Shown: in pieces, positions 63,785 to 64,000 of the stretch
Position numbering within the stretch: position 1 is the first letter of the stretch
Layout of the letters: every line of letters starts with the position of its first letter
Origin: Cylindrospermum stagnale PCC 7417
GTDB taxonomy: Bacteria; Cyanobacteriota; Cyanobacteriia; Cyanobacteriales; Nostocaceae
Direction of reading: 5' to 3'
Assembly: GCF_000317535.1 (NCBI RefSeq)
Contig: NC_019757.1
Location: 3,302,501 to 3,366,500 of the forward strand
Length of the DNA stretch: 64,000 nucleotides
The notes under the pieces: generated by a model
The model's database searches: none
Told to the model about the DNA's origin: nothing
The model's input: the letters and a program-made list of their open reading frames with translations, nothing else
Translations under genes and position numbers: made by a program

Positions 63785-63866
63785 GTCATTCCGCCTGGGA
63801 ATCAATTCCCAGTCTTATAGCCGAAGTCATTCCGCCTGGGAATCAATTCCCAGTCTAATAGCTGAA
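63785..63866. repeat. 41-bp tandem duplication
   Basis: Two copies (63785-63825 and 63826-63866) of GTCATTCCGCCTGGGAATCA plus ATTCCCAGTCTTATAGCCGA with two changes. Each contains the palindrome TGGGAATCAATTCCCA. Confidence 0.9.
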
Positions 63867-64000
63867 GTCCGTTAAAACGGACTGAAATTTTTATTTAGGC
63901 AAATTCAATGGTTTTTGAGCCGGCTTTGGCAGGCTTTGTTCTGGTGGTTCCGCGATTTTAATCGTCTGGTGCAAGATGTGAGTTAAAACGGACTGAACGA

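Larger units (their letters stand above)
62970..64000. other. 1-kb gene-free, repeat-rich end of the window
   Basis: No gene. From left: a CCCCCCAACCCCCCTTAAAA/AAGTCCCCCGAAAGGGGGAT repeat (about 63178-63245); two copies of AGGAGAAAGCCTTTAATC (63298 and 63418) with CCCCTTCCCT-type repeats; a 21-bp tandem array (63511-63762); a 41-bp tandem duplication (63785-63866); AGTCCGTTAAAACGGACT (about 63866-63884); and a partial copy of the 15945 element (63928-63972). Frames open on both strands through the 21-bp array are by-products of its multiple-of-three period. Confidence 0.85.

Noticed and set aside
63437-63820. Overlapping frames on both strands with KPRNFHL, SNHETST or WFEVEVS repeats
   Set aside because: They arise from the 21-bp tandem array, whose period is a multiple of three; no ribosome-binding site or flanking protein-like sequence exists.
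1-64000. tRNA, rRNA or riboswitch genes
   Set aside because: Intergenic regions were read for cloverleaf-like folds, conserved rRNA segments and typical aptamer motifs; nothing convincing was found, though this was by eye only.

Overview
The window looks like chromosomal DNA of a filamentous, probably heterocyst-forming cyanobacterium of the Nostoc/Anabaena type. The HIP1 palindrome GCGATCGC recurs throughout, and heptamer tandem arrays typical of such genomes (AATGACC, ATTCAAA and TCATTGG types) sit between genes. The gene content is cyanobacterial: tocopherol synthesis, CrtH carotenoid isomerase, Ycf23, a Tab2/Atab2 factor, a DUF3386 protein, WD40-linked Ser/Thr kinases and a CHAT-TPR protein. 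I saw no rRNA or tRNA gene. Everything here is read by eye from the sequence and from remembered family features; no database search was run.

Layout, 1-13 kb: a TPR gene cut by the left edge; a KtrA/KtrB-type potassium uptake pair; a tocopherol cluster (methyltransferase, homogentisate phytyltransferase, TPR protein) ending in a good terminator; a tetrapyrrole/CoA cluster cobA-hemD-coaE in which the coaE start codon is the last unit of a heptamer array; a DUF4365 gene flanked by two related genes, one of which looks like a domain fusion; tldD; and a small photolyase antenna-domain protein. 13-24 kb: a cryptochrome/photolyase FAD domain with no antenna domain; a Ser/Thr kinase-WD40 gene broken by one amber codon; peroxiredoxin; a PD-(D/E)XK protein; cysteine desulfurase; and two exported cyanophycinase-like paralogues separated by a TnpB-only IS element. 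23-35 kb: a GH13 enzyme next to a GT4 glycosyltransferase, lepA, a hybrid-type GAF histidine kinase, DUF3386, a NifU-like scaffold and a GH57 enzyme.

35-48 kb: a PEP-CTERM protein; two Ser/Thr kinases, the second with seven WD40 blades; a Crp-type regulator; a response regulator; a ClC-CBS-USP protein with a changed gating residue; tldE (the partner of tldD, 33 kb away); and a Tab2-type RNA-binding protein. 48-50 kb: an orphan CRISPR array of 10 repeats, apparently transcribed from the minus strand. Its leader-distal end decays into the 5' end of a truncated RNase T2-like gene that has lost most of its catalytic residues. 50-57 kb: ycf23, a DegT-family aminotransferase, a FetB-type permease, several small cyanobacterial proteins, upp, a candidate free-standing sRNA and crtH.

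57.8-63 kb: a three-gene minus-strand unit made of a 1066-residue TPR-CHAT protease-like protein, a 116-residue acidic protein, and a 462-residue protein with two C-terminal membrane segments. This is the best candidate for an undescribed multi-gene system. The last kilobase holds only repeats, including twelve units of a 21-bp tandem array.
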